Position numbers and translations under genes: made by a program. A stretch of 64,000 bases of DNA from positions 73,587,223 through 73,651,222 of the forward strand of contig CM076264.1 of assembly GCA_038380795.1 (NCBI GenBank), in the 5' to 3' direction. The notes beneath the pieces are model-generated. The model had not been told where the DNA came from and searched no databases. It saw only the letters and a list, made by a program, of their open reading frames with translations. Shown here one piece after another: positions 44,001 to 55,528 of the stretch. Source of the DNA: Pyrocephalus nanus (taxonomy: Eukaryota > Chordata > Aves > Passeriformes > Tyrannidae). Each line of letters starts with the position of its first letter. The stretch's first letter is position 1.

Positions 44001-44667
44001 TTTATAGGGAGTCACCATGGAAATTGGCCTCAAATCTCTGCTTTATATATATACATATATATTTTATAATCTAATATTTCAGTGGTTTCTTTGTATTTTG
44101 AGGAAAGATTCCAGAAATGCCATGGGTGGGAATGTGAGCTGCTCAGAAAATAAGACTTGGTGGCTGCTCCCGTTACCACCACGTGCACGGGTGGCACCTG
44201 AAGAGCGCAGGGATGTGGTGCAGCTCTTCCACGGGGGGAGGGTAGATCCATTCTGGAGAGTGGCCACTCAAGAACCTTATTTTGAGGTCCTGTTTCTGTG
44301 TCTGTGGACAATTATAAACATATTATGGGCAGTCTGTGAGGTCCAGCTCCTCGCTGTACCTTATGAAAGGACGTTGAAACCTGTAACAAAGCCTGCTGAG
44401 GTTAAACTTGACCATGTACAACTGACTTTTGTTAAATAGGAGACCATCAGTCGGTGGTGCAGTGGGATTGCTGTGCAGGATGTGTGCTCCTTAGGGAATT
44501 CATGGCACTGCCCTTCCCTTCATCTGACCAGATGGGGTGCCCGTTGCATCACCAGGATACACAGTGTGTTCTTTATTTATTGCATGGGGAAAAAAAGGCT
44601 CTGGATATTAGAGCCAGCACCCTGAGGGACCCCGGGAGAAGGGTTGGACTGCAGGTGAGTGTCTGAG
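41095..44667. other. presumed intron 1, proximal 3.6 kb
   Basis: No gene was established. Between about 41,440 and 41,940 CpGs persist outside the island, together with ATTA and CAATTG motifs, and no mobile element is visible; this part is a candidate intronic enhancer. A short TATA-type microsatellite lies at 44,043-44,064. Confidence 0.45.
44122..44439 (+). other. small ORF, doubtful, 105 codons
   Basis: An ATG at 44,122 sits in a GCCATGG context that fits the Kozak consensus well. The product would start MGGNVSCSENK, which loosely resembles an N-myristoylation signal (Gly at 2, Ser at 6), and has a hydrophobic stretch at about residues 55-75. An acceptor-like 'tctaatatttcag' lies about 35 bp upstream. 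I recognise no homologue, and one good start context in a 64-kb window is expected by chance, so this is recorded only as a candidate. Confidence 0.12.
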
Positions 44668-45052
44668 AGAGCTGGAGGTGTCCAGACTGCAGAACAAAAA
44701 GCTCTGGGGACACCTTCCAGCATCTCCCTTAAGTGGGACTTAAGTGCCTTAAAGGACTCCATGAGAGCTGGAGAGGGAGCTTGGAGCAACAGGACAAGGG
44801 GGAATGGCTTCACACTGACAGAGGGGACATTTGGGTTGGATATGGGGAAGAAGTTCTTTACTCAGAGAGGGTGGTGAGGTCCTGGCACAGGTTGCCCGGA
44901 GAGGCTGTGGCTGTCCCTGGATCCCTGGAAGTGTCCAAGACCAGGTTGAATGAGGCTTGGAGCAACCTGGGCTAGTGGAAGGTGTCCCTGCCCGTGGCAA
45001 GGGGTTTGAAGAAGATGGTCTTTAAGGTCCTTCCAACCCAAACCATCCTGGG
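44668..45052 (+). mobile_element. CR1: CR1 LINE 3' end, sense, ~385 bp
   Basis: Order: 'gagctggaggtgtccagact', 'ggacaccttccagcatctcc', 'caacaggacaaggggg', 'gaagttctttactcagagag', 'gaggctgtggctgtccctgg', 'ggagcaacctgggctagtgg' and 'ggtccttccaacccaaacca'. With the 17.9-kb copy it is the longest ordinary CR1 in the window. The octamer tail is reduced to a trace. Confidence 0.94.
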
Positions 45053-48000
45053 ACTGAACCAGCAGCCCTGAGCTGTGAATAACACACCACACAGGGTTTT
45101 TATAACAACATCTTTGCCATCTGAACCTGACAGCACTGTGACAAGGACATTTGCTTTGGAAGATGGGCTCAATATACTAGTGACCTTTTCCTGTGGAAAT
45201 CCTTAAATGCAGTAGATTTTTAAGCGGTGGTGGTGTTTGGTGAATTTTAATAATCTCCTTGGTTTTAAATGCATCTTTAGTGTGGGTGGTTTTTTTTTGT
45301 TTGGTGTTTGTTTGTTTGTTTGTTTTTCTTTTTTGTGGCGATTGGAGTTTTTGTTTTGAGACATTTTGGGGCCATGAGATTGCAAGGCTGGGATGTAAGG
45401 GAAGGTGGGAGGTGCAGCAGGGAGGGGTTTGGCCTGGCTTGCTCCGAAGGTAGTGAGATGAGCTCATCAGCAGGAATGTAATGCAAGAAGGCTCAAAAAG
45501 CCCCTCCTTGCTGTTCGTGCTGGAGTTTGATCCCTGAGCTGTTCCTGGGTAGTTCTCTGCTACCAGCCCATCCTTCAAGGATCGGTTAAAACCCCAAACA
45601 AGGCAGCTATTGTTAGTGCTCTGGGATAACTCAACATGATGGTGGCTGGGAGCTTGCTGGGCCTGAGGGAAACACATTTCGCAGCCCTGGGGTAGCCATT
45701 TACACAGGGCTTTGGTTGTTGCCTGTTCCCTCTTTGGAGTGGTTTTTCACATCACGCTCTGAGTCCATGTTTATCCCACTTCCAGGAGGGAGAACTGGAG
45801 GCCACGGAGCAGATCAGTGGCAGAATGGAGGTTGCAGTGAGAGAGGAGAGTCTCAGCTGTGGGGAGCCCAGAGAGCTGCAGTGACGTAAACACAGGCAAT
45901 TTCAGCTTCTGGGGAGTTTTTTTGCTTTGGTCACATGCATTTCTTTTATGCAATAGGTCTTTAAAGGGCTGCAAAGTCTTTATAATGGCTTGAAAAGTTC
46001 ATTTAATTCCACTTTTTCATCGTGTGTGTGTATCTACTGAGTTCAAAGGCAGGAACTACCTCTTAAGAAATAGGAAAATATTTGTTTTCCTGGCTGACGA
46101 AGTAGAGAACTGAGTGGATGTAGATAATTTTTGAAGAATGGATACTTAGTTATTCATTTCTTCATTCATTATTCCGCATAAAGCCAGATTTTTCTCAAGT
46201 GTGTCCTCTAGATTGAGCTGAGTGGCATGGAACAGCGTAGGCTTTGCTGGCATGCTTGGAATGACTGAAATATTGGACAGGATATAATGATGTTTGCACA
46301 CTTGGAGGAGGAGAGGGAAAAAAGAAAAAAAAGGAAGGAATGTTGGTTTGGATCATTTCTTTTGTGAAGCACCTGCTCAAGCTCCCTTGTAGCTGGCATA
46401 GCCAGAAAATGCCTTGTGCTAAAGGAAGCAGGTAGTCCTAGGCTATCCTTAAGCTGGGAATTGCATAGGGAAGGAGGAGTTTCTTTCTTTTTCTAAGAGT
46501 CAGTTCAGTTTAGTTCATTTTTCAGGGCAGGTGGGGAATGGATTTTCTCCCAGAGACCTCGTGCAGGTGTAATACTCGAGTGTTCTGACCCGATGTTTCT
46601 GTTGGCTGGGCACTTAGTCTGAAGCTGAATTAAAAATTCTCCTCTCCCATGGGCATGCATGTTCCAGGATGTAGGTGTAACCTGCTGCTTTGATCTCCAG
46701 TCTTCTTCTAACAGGATTTTCTTTTTTGGAATCGGCCACCGCTGCGATCCCGGAGGACTCTGCCAGGAGGACGTGTCTGGTAGTGCTGTGGTCGAACTCC
46801 TGAAGCTCACAGACCCTTTGGGACAGCCTGGGAAGCTGCAGGGAGCGTTGTTGTGCAAGCCCCTGGTTCCAGGAGTGGAGCTGCACTGGAGATGTTTTCT
46901 CTGAGCTGTCCTGTCTCCGACTGCTCGTTTCCTCTCTTGCAGAACTGTTTTCCAGCCCTGGCAGGGCACAGGCTCACGGGCCACTTACACAATTTTGAGA
47001 CTCTACTTCTAGTAAAAGGGTTCACCCCATTCCTGTGCATGTCCTGGTGGGACTGTGGGTGACAGGTCTTGGTCAGGGAGCCCACACACCCGGCAGGGGA
47101 TTGTTATTTATTTTTATGGGGTTATTTTTCAGCTGGATCCAATCCTTGGCCTGTCCCGTGACTGCTGCTGTCAGCACCAACACAGGCACACAGGGCTGTC
47201 CTTAAGGACGGTGCAAACTTGGATCTAAGGTTTCTGGAATTGCATAACTGTGCCCTCAGATGTGCTGGGATGTGCTCCCAAACACACACACATATGGGCA
47301 CTTCTCCCTGTGACCACTTCTGTCACCTTCCTCATTGTGTTCTTCCTTGCGCAGATGCAACTGAGAGCTTGGAGATCGACTTTGGACGTGCAAGAATAAA
47401 CCAGGAGGAGTCTGGGGGCAGACCAGGGAGGCATGTGAGGAAGCAAAAATGACTAAAAACCCCTCTGATAGGCCAAGGTTTAGCCCTGAGGTAAAAAGGT
47501 TGGTGCTTTGGAGGTTGCAGTTTACACCCTGCTGTTTGGATGTTCTGATCCCACAGAACAGTTTGTGCTGCTCATTAAATGCTTGCACAAAGTCCTCCAG
47601 ACTGAATTGAATGGCCCCTTCTAGTCGTGGGGAGCTCACACCATCAGTCCAGTGCTCCAGTGGTGCCTCTGTTTGGGCTTTGAGGAGGACTTGGCAAAGG
47701 GCTGAATGTGACTGAGGGATTTGGAGTGAAGCACTGGGTCGCTTATCTTTTTGTGTCCAGATTCCCTTGTGGGGGGATCCAGGGCTGAAGATCCTACACA
47801 TGAAAATAGTCTAGGGAGAAAAACAGAAGAGAGGCCTAAAGTAAAAAAAAAAAAAAAAAAGGAAAAGAAAAGAGAGCTGCTCTGACTGCAGGGTGAAATG
47901 GGAAGGAGGCAAATGGGAAGAAAAATGTGGATGTGCTCCTGTTAATAACTGTGTCCATGCTGTGGGGTGGGAGAGGGGCTGTCTCCTTGGGAAGGCTGTG

Positions 48001-48224
48001 CTGGGGAGCTCCTGTTCCCCTGCCTGTTCTGTGAGTCCAGCTCTGTGTTATCCCTGTATTACTCCTGCAGGAACGGAGGAAGCAGGTACCATGTAGGAAT
48101 GGGCAGCTGCTGCAGGTGGGATCTTACAGAGTTTCTCCAGCGTATGGTGGAAATATCAGGGAAGGTCCTGTGCTCTGGGGCTGCTGCTGACATGTTCTGC
48201 TGTCACGTTTCTGTTACAAAGCAA
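45053..48224. other. non-coding single-copy DNA, 3.2 kb
   Basis: No gene was recognised. A TTTG-type low-complexity tract lies at about 45,291-45,335 and an A18 run at about 47,843-47,860. Frames up to 181 codons (minus strand, 47,256-47,801) have no recognisable domain. Confidence 0.45.
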
Positions 48225-48545
48225 AGAGCAGCAGGGCCGGAAGGGACCTTAAGTTGTCTAATCTGACCTCCTGCCCCAAGACTGGGTCAGATCTATCTAA
48301 ACTTTCCCAGCAGATGTTTGTCCAACGCAGTTGTTAAAAGCCTCCAGTGGTGGACTTTCCCCGTCCTCCCGGGGTGATCCTTGAAAGTCCTTCATTGTTC
48401 TTGCCATTACCAAGATTTTCCTAGTTTCTGACTTTGATTTCTTGTGCTGCAGTTGGGGATTGCTGCCCTCTTGCCCTTTTGTTACTGTACAGAGCGAGCT
48501 GTTCCATCCTCTGGAGCAGCCTTTGGGAATCTCTGGGTCGTGTCT
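48225..48545 (-). mobile_element. ancient CR1-like LINE tail, antisense
   Basis: The + strand reads 'gccggaagggaccttaagtt', 'gtctaatctgacctcctgcc', 'gtcagatctatctaaacttt', 'cagatgtttgtccaacgcag', 'ttgttaaaagcctccagtgg' and later 'ttctagtttctgac'-like and 'cttgtgctgcagttgggg'. The order corresponds to an old amniote CR1 3' region on the minus strand. It is much more diverged than the young CR1 copies. Right edge uncertain. Confidence 0.72.
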
Positions 48546-49759
48546 TTCTTGAGTTTCAGGGTCCAAAACTTGCCTGGACCTGCCTGTACTGAGCCAGCAA
48601 ACACCATTTTGTGACTCTCATGTGGACCTTGGGGTGTGATGGATGCTTTTTATTCTTGGACAGAGCACACATAAAGTGTTTTGCCATGAAAGGTTTCCTT
48701 ATGGCTTCTTCTTTCTACCCATTATAAAAACAGGGCACATGCTCTTCTTACTCAAGTGCTTTTCCACAGGCATGCATTATGGATTTCTGACTGTTCCAGA
48801 GTAGTTCCTCCCTGTTTTAAGGTGAAGGTCCTCACCAGCTGCTCGGGCCAAGGCTTTGCCCATGATTAGCTCTATTGCAGCTGAGGTGTTGTGCTTTCCT
48901 GCTCTGACCTCCCAGCTGGAGCTCAGGAGTGACCTTCCCTTCTCCCTCCCTGCAGTGGTTACGCTCCCTGCATCTGATTTTGTACCCTCCTGTATCTTTG
49001 TTTCCGTGAAGGAGACTCGGTTATTCGTGCATTTCTAAAGTTGGTAAAGTGTGAATGTGAAGATTATTTTGCGAGGTAGCACTCAAACATAAAATGTGAC
49101 AGAAAACGCAGCAGATAAACACTAGAAACATTATTTACTAAGGTAAACTGCTTCTCTTTACTGGGAGGGGGGAGGGAGGGAGAAGGAAAAACTTGTCTGT
49201 GTATATTTTTCCAGGCATTTTCTCCGGATCTATTAACACCTTTTATACCTTTCAGTGGGAGAGAGTAGGAAGTTTGTGTGAAAGGTGTGTCTGCACACAG
49301 GGAGCCTTTGTCCTGGAGACAACTGAGGAAGCTCTCACCAAAACAGAAGGCTGGTCTGGACAGGTCTGAAACATCTCTTGGCATCAGCTCGTGTTTATTG
49401 CGGTGGGAAGAGCAGGTAGGGGGGAGCAGTCTGGATTTTGTTGTTTGTTGAACTATCACTGTGTATCTTCTTTGAATTCCTCACAGTTTTCTCCAGAGCT
49501 TCTTCAGTACAACTTGCATAACTTGAGTCTCCAGTCTCTCTTGTTCTGTTTCCAGTGACAGTGAAAGCTCTCAGTGTTTATTTCCTTACTCTTTTTTCTC
49601 CCCCAGTTTCAGATACTGGGATGTTTAGTCATGTGGAAGGCATTTTATTGACAGCTTTTGAGTCTAAAGTACTTGTTAGCACTGAACAGGTGTAGAGTGA
49701 TGTAGACTACTGGGCAAATTCCCTTGTTCAGTGTTCCTTGATAAAGATTTCTTAGAACT
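48546..49759. other. non-coding single-copy DNA, 1.2 kb
   Basis: No gene was recognised. A purine-rich GGGAGGGA-type patch lies at about 49,160-49,190. Confidence 0.45.
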
Positions 49760-50040
49760 GAAGAGTAACTGAGGTGGAGTAGGACATCTGGAGCTTCCTT
49801 GCCTGACCTCCTGCTCCAGACAGGGCCAGGATCAAAGGTAGGTTTTTTGTGAACATTTCTGATCCACTTTTGGACCTTTTCCAGGCACGTGTTTGAGTCT
49901 GGTTTCATCTGTAGCCCCCTAGTTAGGCAGAGTAAGTTGGATCCCCCACTAACTTCCATTTCTTCTCCAGGTTTAACAAACCCTGTTCACTCATTCCCTT
50001 TTCTTCCATCATGTTTTCCAGTCTGCTGGCTCCTACCTTT
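49760..50040 (-). mobile_element. possible ancient CR1 remnant, antisense
   Basis: The stretch 'tctccaggtttaacaaaccc' followed by 'gttcactcattccctt' and 'catcatgttttccagtctgc' recalls the complement of the CR1 'ggctgaacaaacccagctcc' region. The left part (49,790-49,850), with 'gacctcctgctccagacagg', also fits. The similarity is weak and the edges are guesses. Confidence 0.4.
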
Positions 50041-50071
50041 CGAGCTCAGTGATCCAACCAAATTTTAACCA

Positions 50072-50215
50072 CAGAGTCACAGAATAACAGAACAGGTTTG
50101 TGTTGGAAGGGACCTTAAAAGACCATCCAGTTCCAACCCCCTGCCAATATCCAATCTGACCCTACCCTCTGGCAATTTAAAGGTGTGTGTTCCACCCATC
50201 CAATCCACTTCTCCC
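50072..50215 (-). mobile_element. CR1: CR1 LINE 3' end, antisense, internally deleted
   Basis: The + strand reads 'cacagagtcacagaataaca', 'gtgttggaagggaccttaaa', 'ccagttccaaccccctgcca' and then jumps to 'atatccaatctgacccta' and 'ccctctggcaattt', which belong about 150 bp further into the element. An internal deletion of that size explains the fusion. Confidence 0.88.
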
Positions 50216-53200
50216 AATTTATGAGAACAATTCAACTGTCTCTAGGATGGTCACTCTTTAAAACATCTGCTAACGAGGGGGTTGCTTCAAGACAGTGAAA
50301 AATTTGTGTTGAGACTGACCTGTGTGGAGCTTTTCAGTGGACTGAGTGAGCTGGGAGAAGAGGGCTGAGAAGTGGGATTCTGAAAAGTAGTTTTTGGTCT
50401 CCTGTGTTGGTGAGCCCTAGTCTTTTGTTCTTTCCATACGCATCAATGGCCATTACCTTGTTTTTTAACAAAGATTAAAGCCAGAGGGTTAAACTCAGGA
50501 GAGTGAAACCCTGAATTTTCCTGCAGGATTTGGATGGAGGAGACTCCCCTCAGGCCGTGTCCTGCTTGCTTGCCTGGGCTAGTCTGCTCTTGGGAACCTG
50601 TCTGGTTTAAATGGATCCAGCTTAATCTCATACCTGGTGTTTTTTTAATTTTGTTGTTCTCCACAGGATTCTCTCAGGTCTGCTTTCACAAAAAGCACCT
50701 GGGGGCAAGACTTTTCAAGGCATAGCTGAGTCTTTCTGTGGATCATCCCTTGAGCTTTGCCTTTGTGCAGCTGTGGGACACTGTTGGAACCTCCCAATTT
50801 TACTTTGGCCCTCTCAGAGTCTTTTCTGGAGTGTGGCTGAACAGGAAGTCGCTCCCCACCTTTGCACTTGTACCTGTGACTTCTCTTGCTCAAGTATTTC
50901 CTCTTGTCATTTATTAGACCAGCGCATCGAGATAATTCAGAAGTTGAAATCTGTACACCAGCGGTGTTTGCAAACACTCCCAGCTGAATCATCTGCTGGG
51001 TTTGCGGCCATGCATTCCGGTCTGTCATCCACACTGGGAATGAAAATATTGCACAGCCCTTGTGCCTGGCTGGACCCGCTTTCCAGTGCTCTCCCAGTTG
51101 CATAAGAAACCCTTGATAATTATGCTCAGGGAACGATGTTGTCATGCGGCCATTTTGCGGTGATTGCATCTGATCCTTGGTGTTTTCCTTGCGTGGATCT
51201 TACGGGAGCATCACGTGGAACAGAGCCAGAGCTAATAAAGGTGCATTTCTGAATGTCCTTATCACTCCTGGACATTTTCCTCTATTGCTCCATGTATTTC
51301 TGAAGCTGGAAGGGACCATAAAGGTGGTGGGATCTGCCCCTGTCCACACTGAGAGTTTAGGTGAGCAGGTCGCAGCAGATTTACCGGGAGTTTCGTCACG
51401 GGACGGTTGCGATGTGACAGCTCCGGGAGATCAAGAGGAAACAAATGTGATGTGCCCGTGGGTCCCAAACAGAATTAAACAATTACCTGAATCCAGTCTT
51501 CGGAGCAGCCTTTGAACCAATCCCAACCCTTTTTCTGCGAGGGCTGGAAAAATAAGGAACGTGTCTAATCCGCACCAGGTATCAGCCGACAGTCACCGGT
51601 GCCTACGTGCTGCTACTCAGATCTCGTTAGCTGTCTAATTGGATAACAGGCAGTACACTTCACAACTGCATAAGTTTATTAAGCTTAATCTGCTTTGCAG
51701 CAGGGAGGGGGAGATGTGCTCGGTGACAAATGGGCACAAGAAGATGCACAGTGGGGCTGGGGTGTAAATGTGGGGCCGTGTCCCCGTTGCTTCAGTTCCA
51801 GCAACTTTCCTGAGGCAGAGGCTCTGTATTGTCTGCAAAATTTACAGTTATATTTGAGTCCCAGAGCAAAGAGTTGCAGCACTTTGAGACTTTTGTCCGT
51901 GTTGGCCAGGCAGCTTCACTTTTAAAAGCACAGGTTTTTTTAGTGGTTAAATCCTTCTCAGAGGGACCTTTTGATAAAACATGCAGGATCACTTCATCCC
52001 TGTTGTTAAATCCAGTTGTTATAGCAGAGAATATGCCTCTCTCTTTCTGTGTGTGTGGGACACTTGGACTTTTGCAACAAGTTCCTGGTCCTAAAGCTTG
52101 TTTTCAGTACATGAAGCTGTGCAGGGGCAGGACCAGAAAGCTTTGACAGGGGTTGGTATGACCAGTTCTATATATGGAGGGGAGAAACTATTTAATTATT
52201 AAATAATCTCCCCTTTCTTCCCTGAGAAGATGAAGTTACTACAGTTACCCAGTTTTAAACTTACGGAGTGGATTGACTCTTTTTCAAAGGCATAACAAAA
52301 AAACAAAGCCAGACTTCTGTAGATGAGTGTTTTTATTTAAACATGTGTGGATATGAGCACATTTCATGAGTTGTCACCACCTGTTCCGTTCTCAGGAGGA
52401 AGTTCTACAAGGTGGAAAAGATCCATCTGCCAAGGGGATCTTTAGCTCAAGGTAGTGGAGGAGTGACTGTGTGAACTGTGTCCTGTCCAGATGTTGGATG
52501 CCCTTGGGATGGATGGGGGGTTTTCACACAAGACTCAAGGTGAGCCCAACTTCTGGCCCTGTATCTTGTGTGAGCTTTTGGGAAAAGCTACAGATTTTCA
52601 TTTATTTCTTGCTTCACCTCAACTAAAAAGTACCTTCACCTTGTTGTGCTGTCCAGCATTTGCCTGTAGTTGGCAGGAAAGACAGGAGCAGGCCTCTTAA
52701 AGTGTCTTCAGCAAATGTAAACTCTGTTAAGTGTGTTTATCACCGAGCAGCTCATTTACCAGCTGTGCAAAGTACCTTGTGGTTCATTTGCATGAGATGT
52801 TTAGAAGATTCTCTGCTGCTTTCTCTCTTGACATCTGTATTTGTCACCAGCAAGGGTTAAGAGGGAGGTTCTTGTATTGTGTTCCACTGTGTTGTGAATT
52901 TTGAGCTTGTTTACTTTTCCCTGGAAAATCCTATTTGGTAACAAAACTCCTTAATGGCTTTTATTTTGGATGGTGGGAAATGATTTCAGGGCAAGTGTTT
53001 GGTCCACTTTGGTTTAGACAAACTCCCAAACCACCAGTTTATTTTGGATGGTCTAAAGAATATCAGTCGAATTTTTATAGTTACCCACACCTGATTTAGT
53101 GCCTGAAATAAAAGCATGGTCAGCAGGGAAAAAATCATATTTTTTTCCTAAAGGGTAGCTCACATGTCAGCATCCAGATTACTGGGACAAGCCCTGTGTC

Positions 53201-55469
53201 GTTGTTTTCCCTGCGTGGTCCCACTGAGGCACTGATGGGGAGGAGCTGCAGGTAACTTTTTCCCTTCTGTTGCTCATACCTGGGTCACACGGGAATTGGA
53301 GGCATCCAGAAGGAATGAAGGAGAGTGGTCTGCTACAGATGGTCCCCAGAGCGTTGAATGAGGTGATGGTTGAATGTTTTCTGTTGCAATATCCACTAAT
53401 AATGCCTTTATCTCCTATCCCAATCTGCTGTGTATTGACACAGACTCCCATTCTCAATCCGTCATCAACTTCCAGTCAGGCTCGACTTCAACCTGTACTT
53501 ATTAAAGGGTGAAGAATGCTCTGTCATGTGCAGTTGATAAGGGAATTCAGAAATAAAAGTGCACATTAAATTGTCAGTAGCCTTTTTTTCTTTCCTCCTT
53601 TTAAGTTTAGCTGGAAAAAAATGATGACATAGGTTGTTTTCCTCCCCCTGCGTGGGCAATATGTGGGCATGCCCAGCTCTTGCAGGATTGTTTTACAAAG
53701 CCAGGATAACCCTTAGAGTGGTCCTGACTTGCTGCAGATCAAACCCACACCCAGAAATGCAGGAATCAAAAGCAGAACACCTTCTTGGTTGGTCATCAGC
53801 GTCTTCTTTACAGGTTTTAAAACTCGTTGCTTTCAGGAAAGCAAAGAAGTGACGATTGCCTGCCGAGGATTCATCCCGCCGCTCTGGCTGAGGATGAGCT
53901 GTCCTTATAGAGGGATCCACAGTAGGATGGCGTCACTGTAGGTCTTCATTAGGGTCTTTAAGCACTATTTTAAGTTTCCTGAGCTTAAGTCAAAGAACAT
54001 CTGATGCCTGGAGTCAAGGCCTTGCCCGTGACAGGCAGGCCTTTGGAAAGCTGCACGGAGATCCTCGTGTCTCCCCAGAGCGGTGCCCTGTGTCTCAGAA
54101 AGGGACATTGTGAATGAGGAGAACAAGTTTCAGATCACATGTCCCCCAGCAAGTACTGTCCTTTCGATAGGAAGACTTGTTGGAGAATGTTAATTGAGTC
54201 CCTTTTTAAATGAAGGAGGCTTTGCTTCCTTCCCAAGTTTTCAAAACAAATTTTCCAAATACAGTGCCTATGTTTCATTCAAGTGTAAATCCTTTCTCTT
54301 TAACCTGGAAGTTATCCCAGAAAAAAGCCTATCCATTCACTGCAGGACAGACCTTTGTGGTTGTAGTGGAGAAAAAAGCAGTGGATCAAATTGTCCAAAC
54401 AGGAAGGGAATTAAGAAAAGCCTTTGCTCAGTGAGCGGAGCTCTCATTTCGGTTTAAATGGTCGTCCTGCAAGCTCCACTTTACATCTCCATTGCTTTTG
54501 AAGCATCACACAATGATTGAAGTGTCTGCTAAATTTAGAAATGACAAATTTTCCCTGCCAACATGCCAGCCTATCTGCAGGGATTTCAGCGTGTAGTTAT
54601 GGGACGGATGCAAGCAGTGATTTGAAATCTACTGTCTTGTTGCCTCATCCGACTTGCACATGGCTCAGTCCTGGTGGGGATCTAATACCTTACACTGATT
54701 CCTTTTCATTCGAGGGCATTAATGGGACTGCTTTTTTGGCACAGCCAGGTGCTCGTGCTGTTTTGCACTCGGCGGAGCTGAGGCACTGGGAGGATCGAGC
54801 GTGGTGCGCTGAATAAAATGAGCCCCCACCTGAACACCTTGAAATTGTGCTAAATTTTTAGCCAGTTATGGGTAGGATTGTCGTTCTTTTACCCCAGTCA
54901 CATGGGAAGGCTGTGGAAGAAGAGATAAATCCCAAGTGTCCCAGTTCCAAGAGTCTACTGTTTACCATATGACAAGTCTTCCTGCTCTGTGAAAAATCTC
55001 TCAGATCTAAAATCTGTCTTTTTTTTTTTTTTCCCCTCAGCCTGAGCTACTTAATTTTTCTGAGCAACATTTTACCTCAGTTATGGGAAGCTGTTTGACG
55101 CAGTTTCGTGAAGAGGATCAGTACAAAGTAAACTTCCCTTTGTTCCATTAAAATGTCTTGACTGTCACAGAGAAGAAATGTTTTGAGTTCAGGTGTGTCA
55201 GGAGAAATGAAAGGCACCTTGCAGCAGTGATAATCCATCATTGGAGTGCATCCCATGGCACTCCAGGCTGCACTTGCCTGCAAGGCACTTAGTAACCTCA
55301 AAGCACAAGAAGTCGATGGGAGGAGGTTTTCTGTTGGAATCTCCAGACAAAATTTCATCCTCGGGCTTTGTTTTGAAGTTTGCAACAAGGTGGGAACAAA
55401 GCCCAAGGTGTCACTGTGGTGTTTTCATCTCCTTCCTCACCCACTCTTCTGTTCCTTGGCTTTGATTTC
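50216..55469. other. presumed intronic single-copy DNA, 5.3 kb
   Basis: No gene was established. CpGs are moderately retained at about 51,170-51,620. A trace 'gctggaagggaccataaagg' at about 51,305 is a CR1 scrap. A small open stretch at 54,346-54,430 lies between an acceptor-like 'cactgcag' and a donor-like 'ctcagtgagc' and translates to a charged, helical-looking peptide; it is kept as a weak exon candidate. Confidence 0.4.
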
Positions 55470-55528
55470 GTTTGACCTTTAAAGGTCCCCTGCAGCCCAA
55501 ACTATTCTGTGATTCCATGATTCATGAG
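55470..55528 (+). mobile_element. CR1: CR1 LINE tail scrap, sense
   Basis: Only the terminal part remains: 'cctttaaaggtcccctgcag', 'cccaaactattctgtgattc' and 'catgattcatg' with octamer-like units. Confidence 0.82.
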
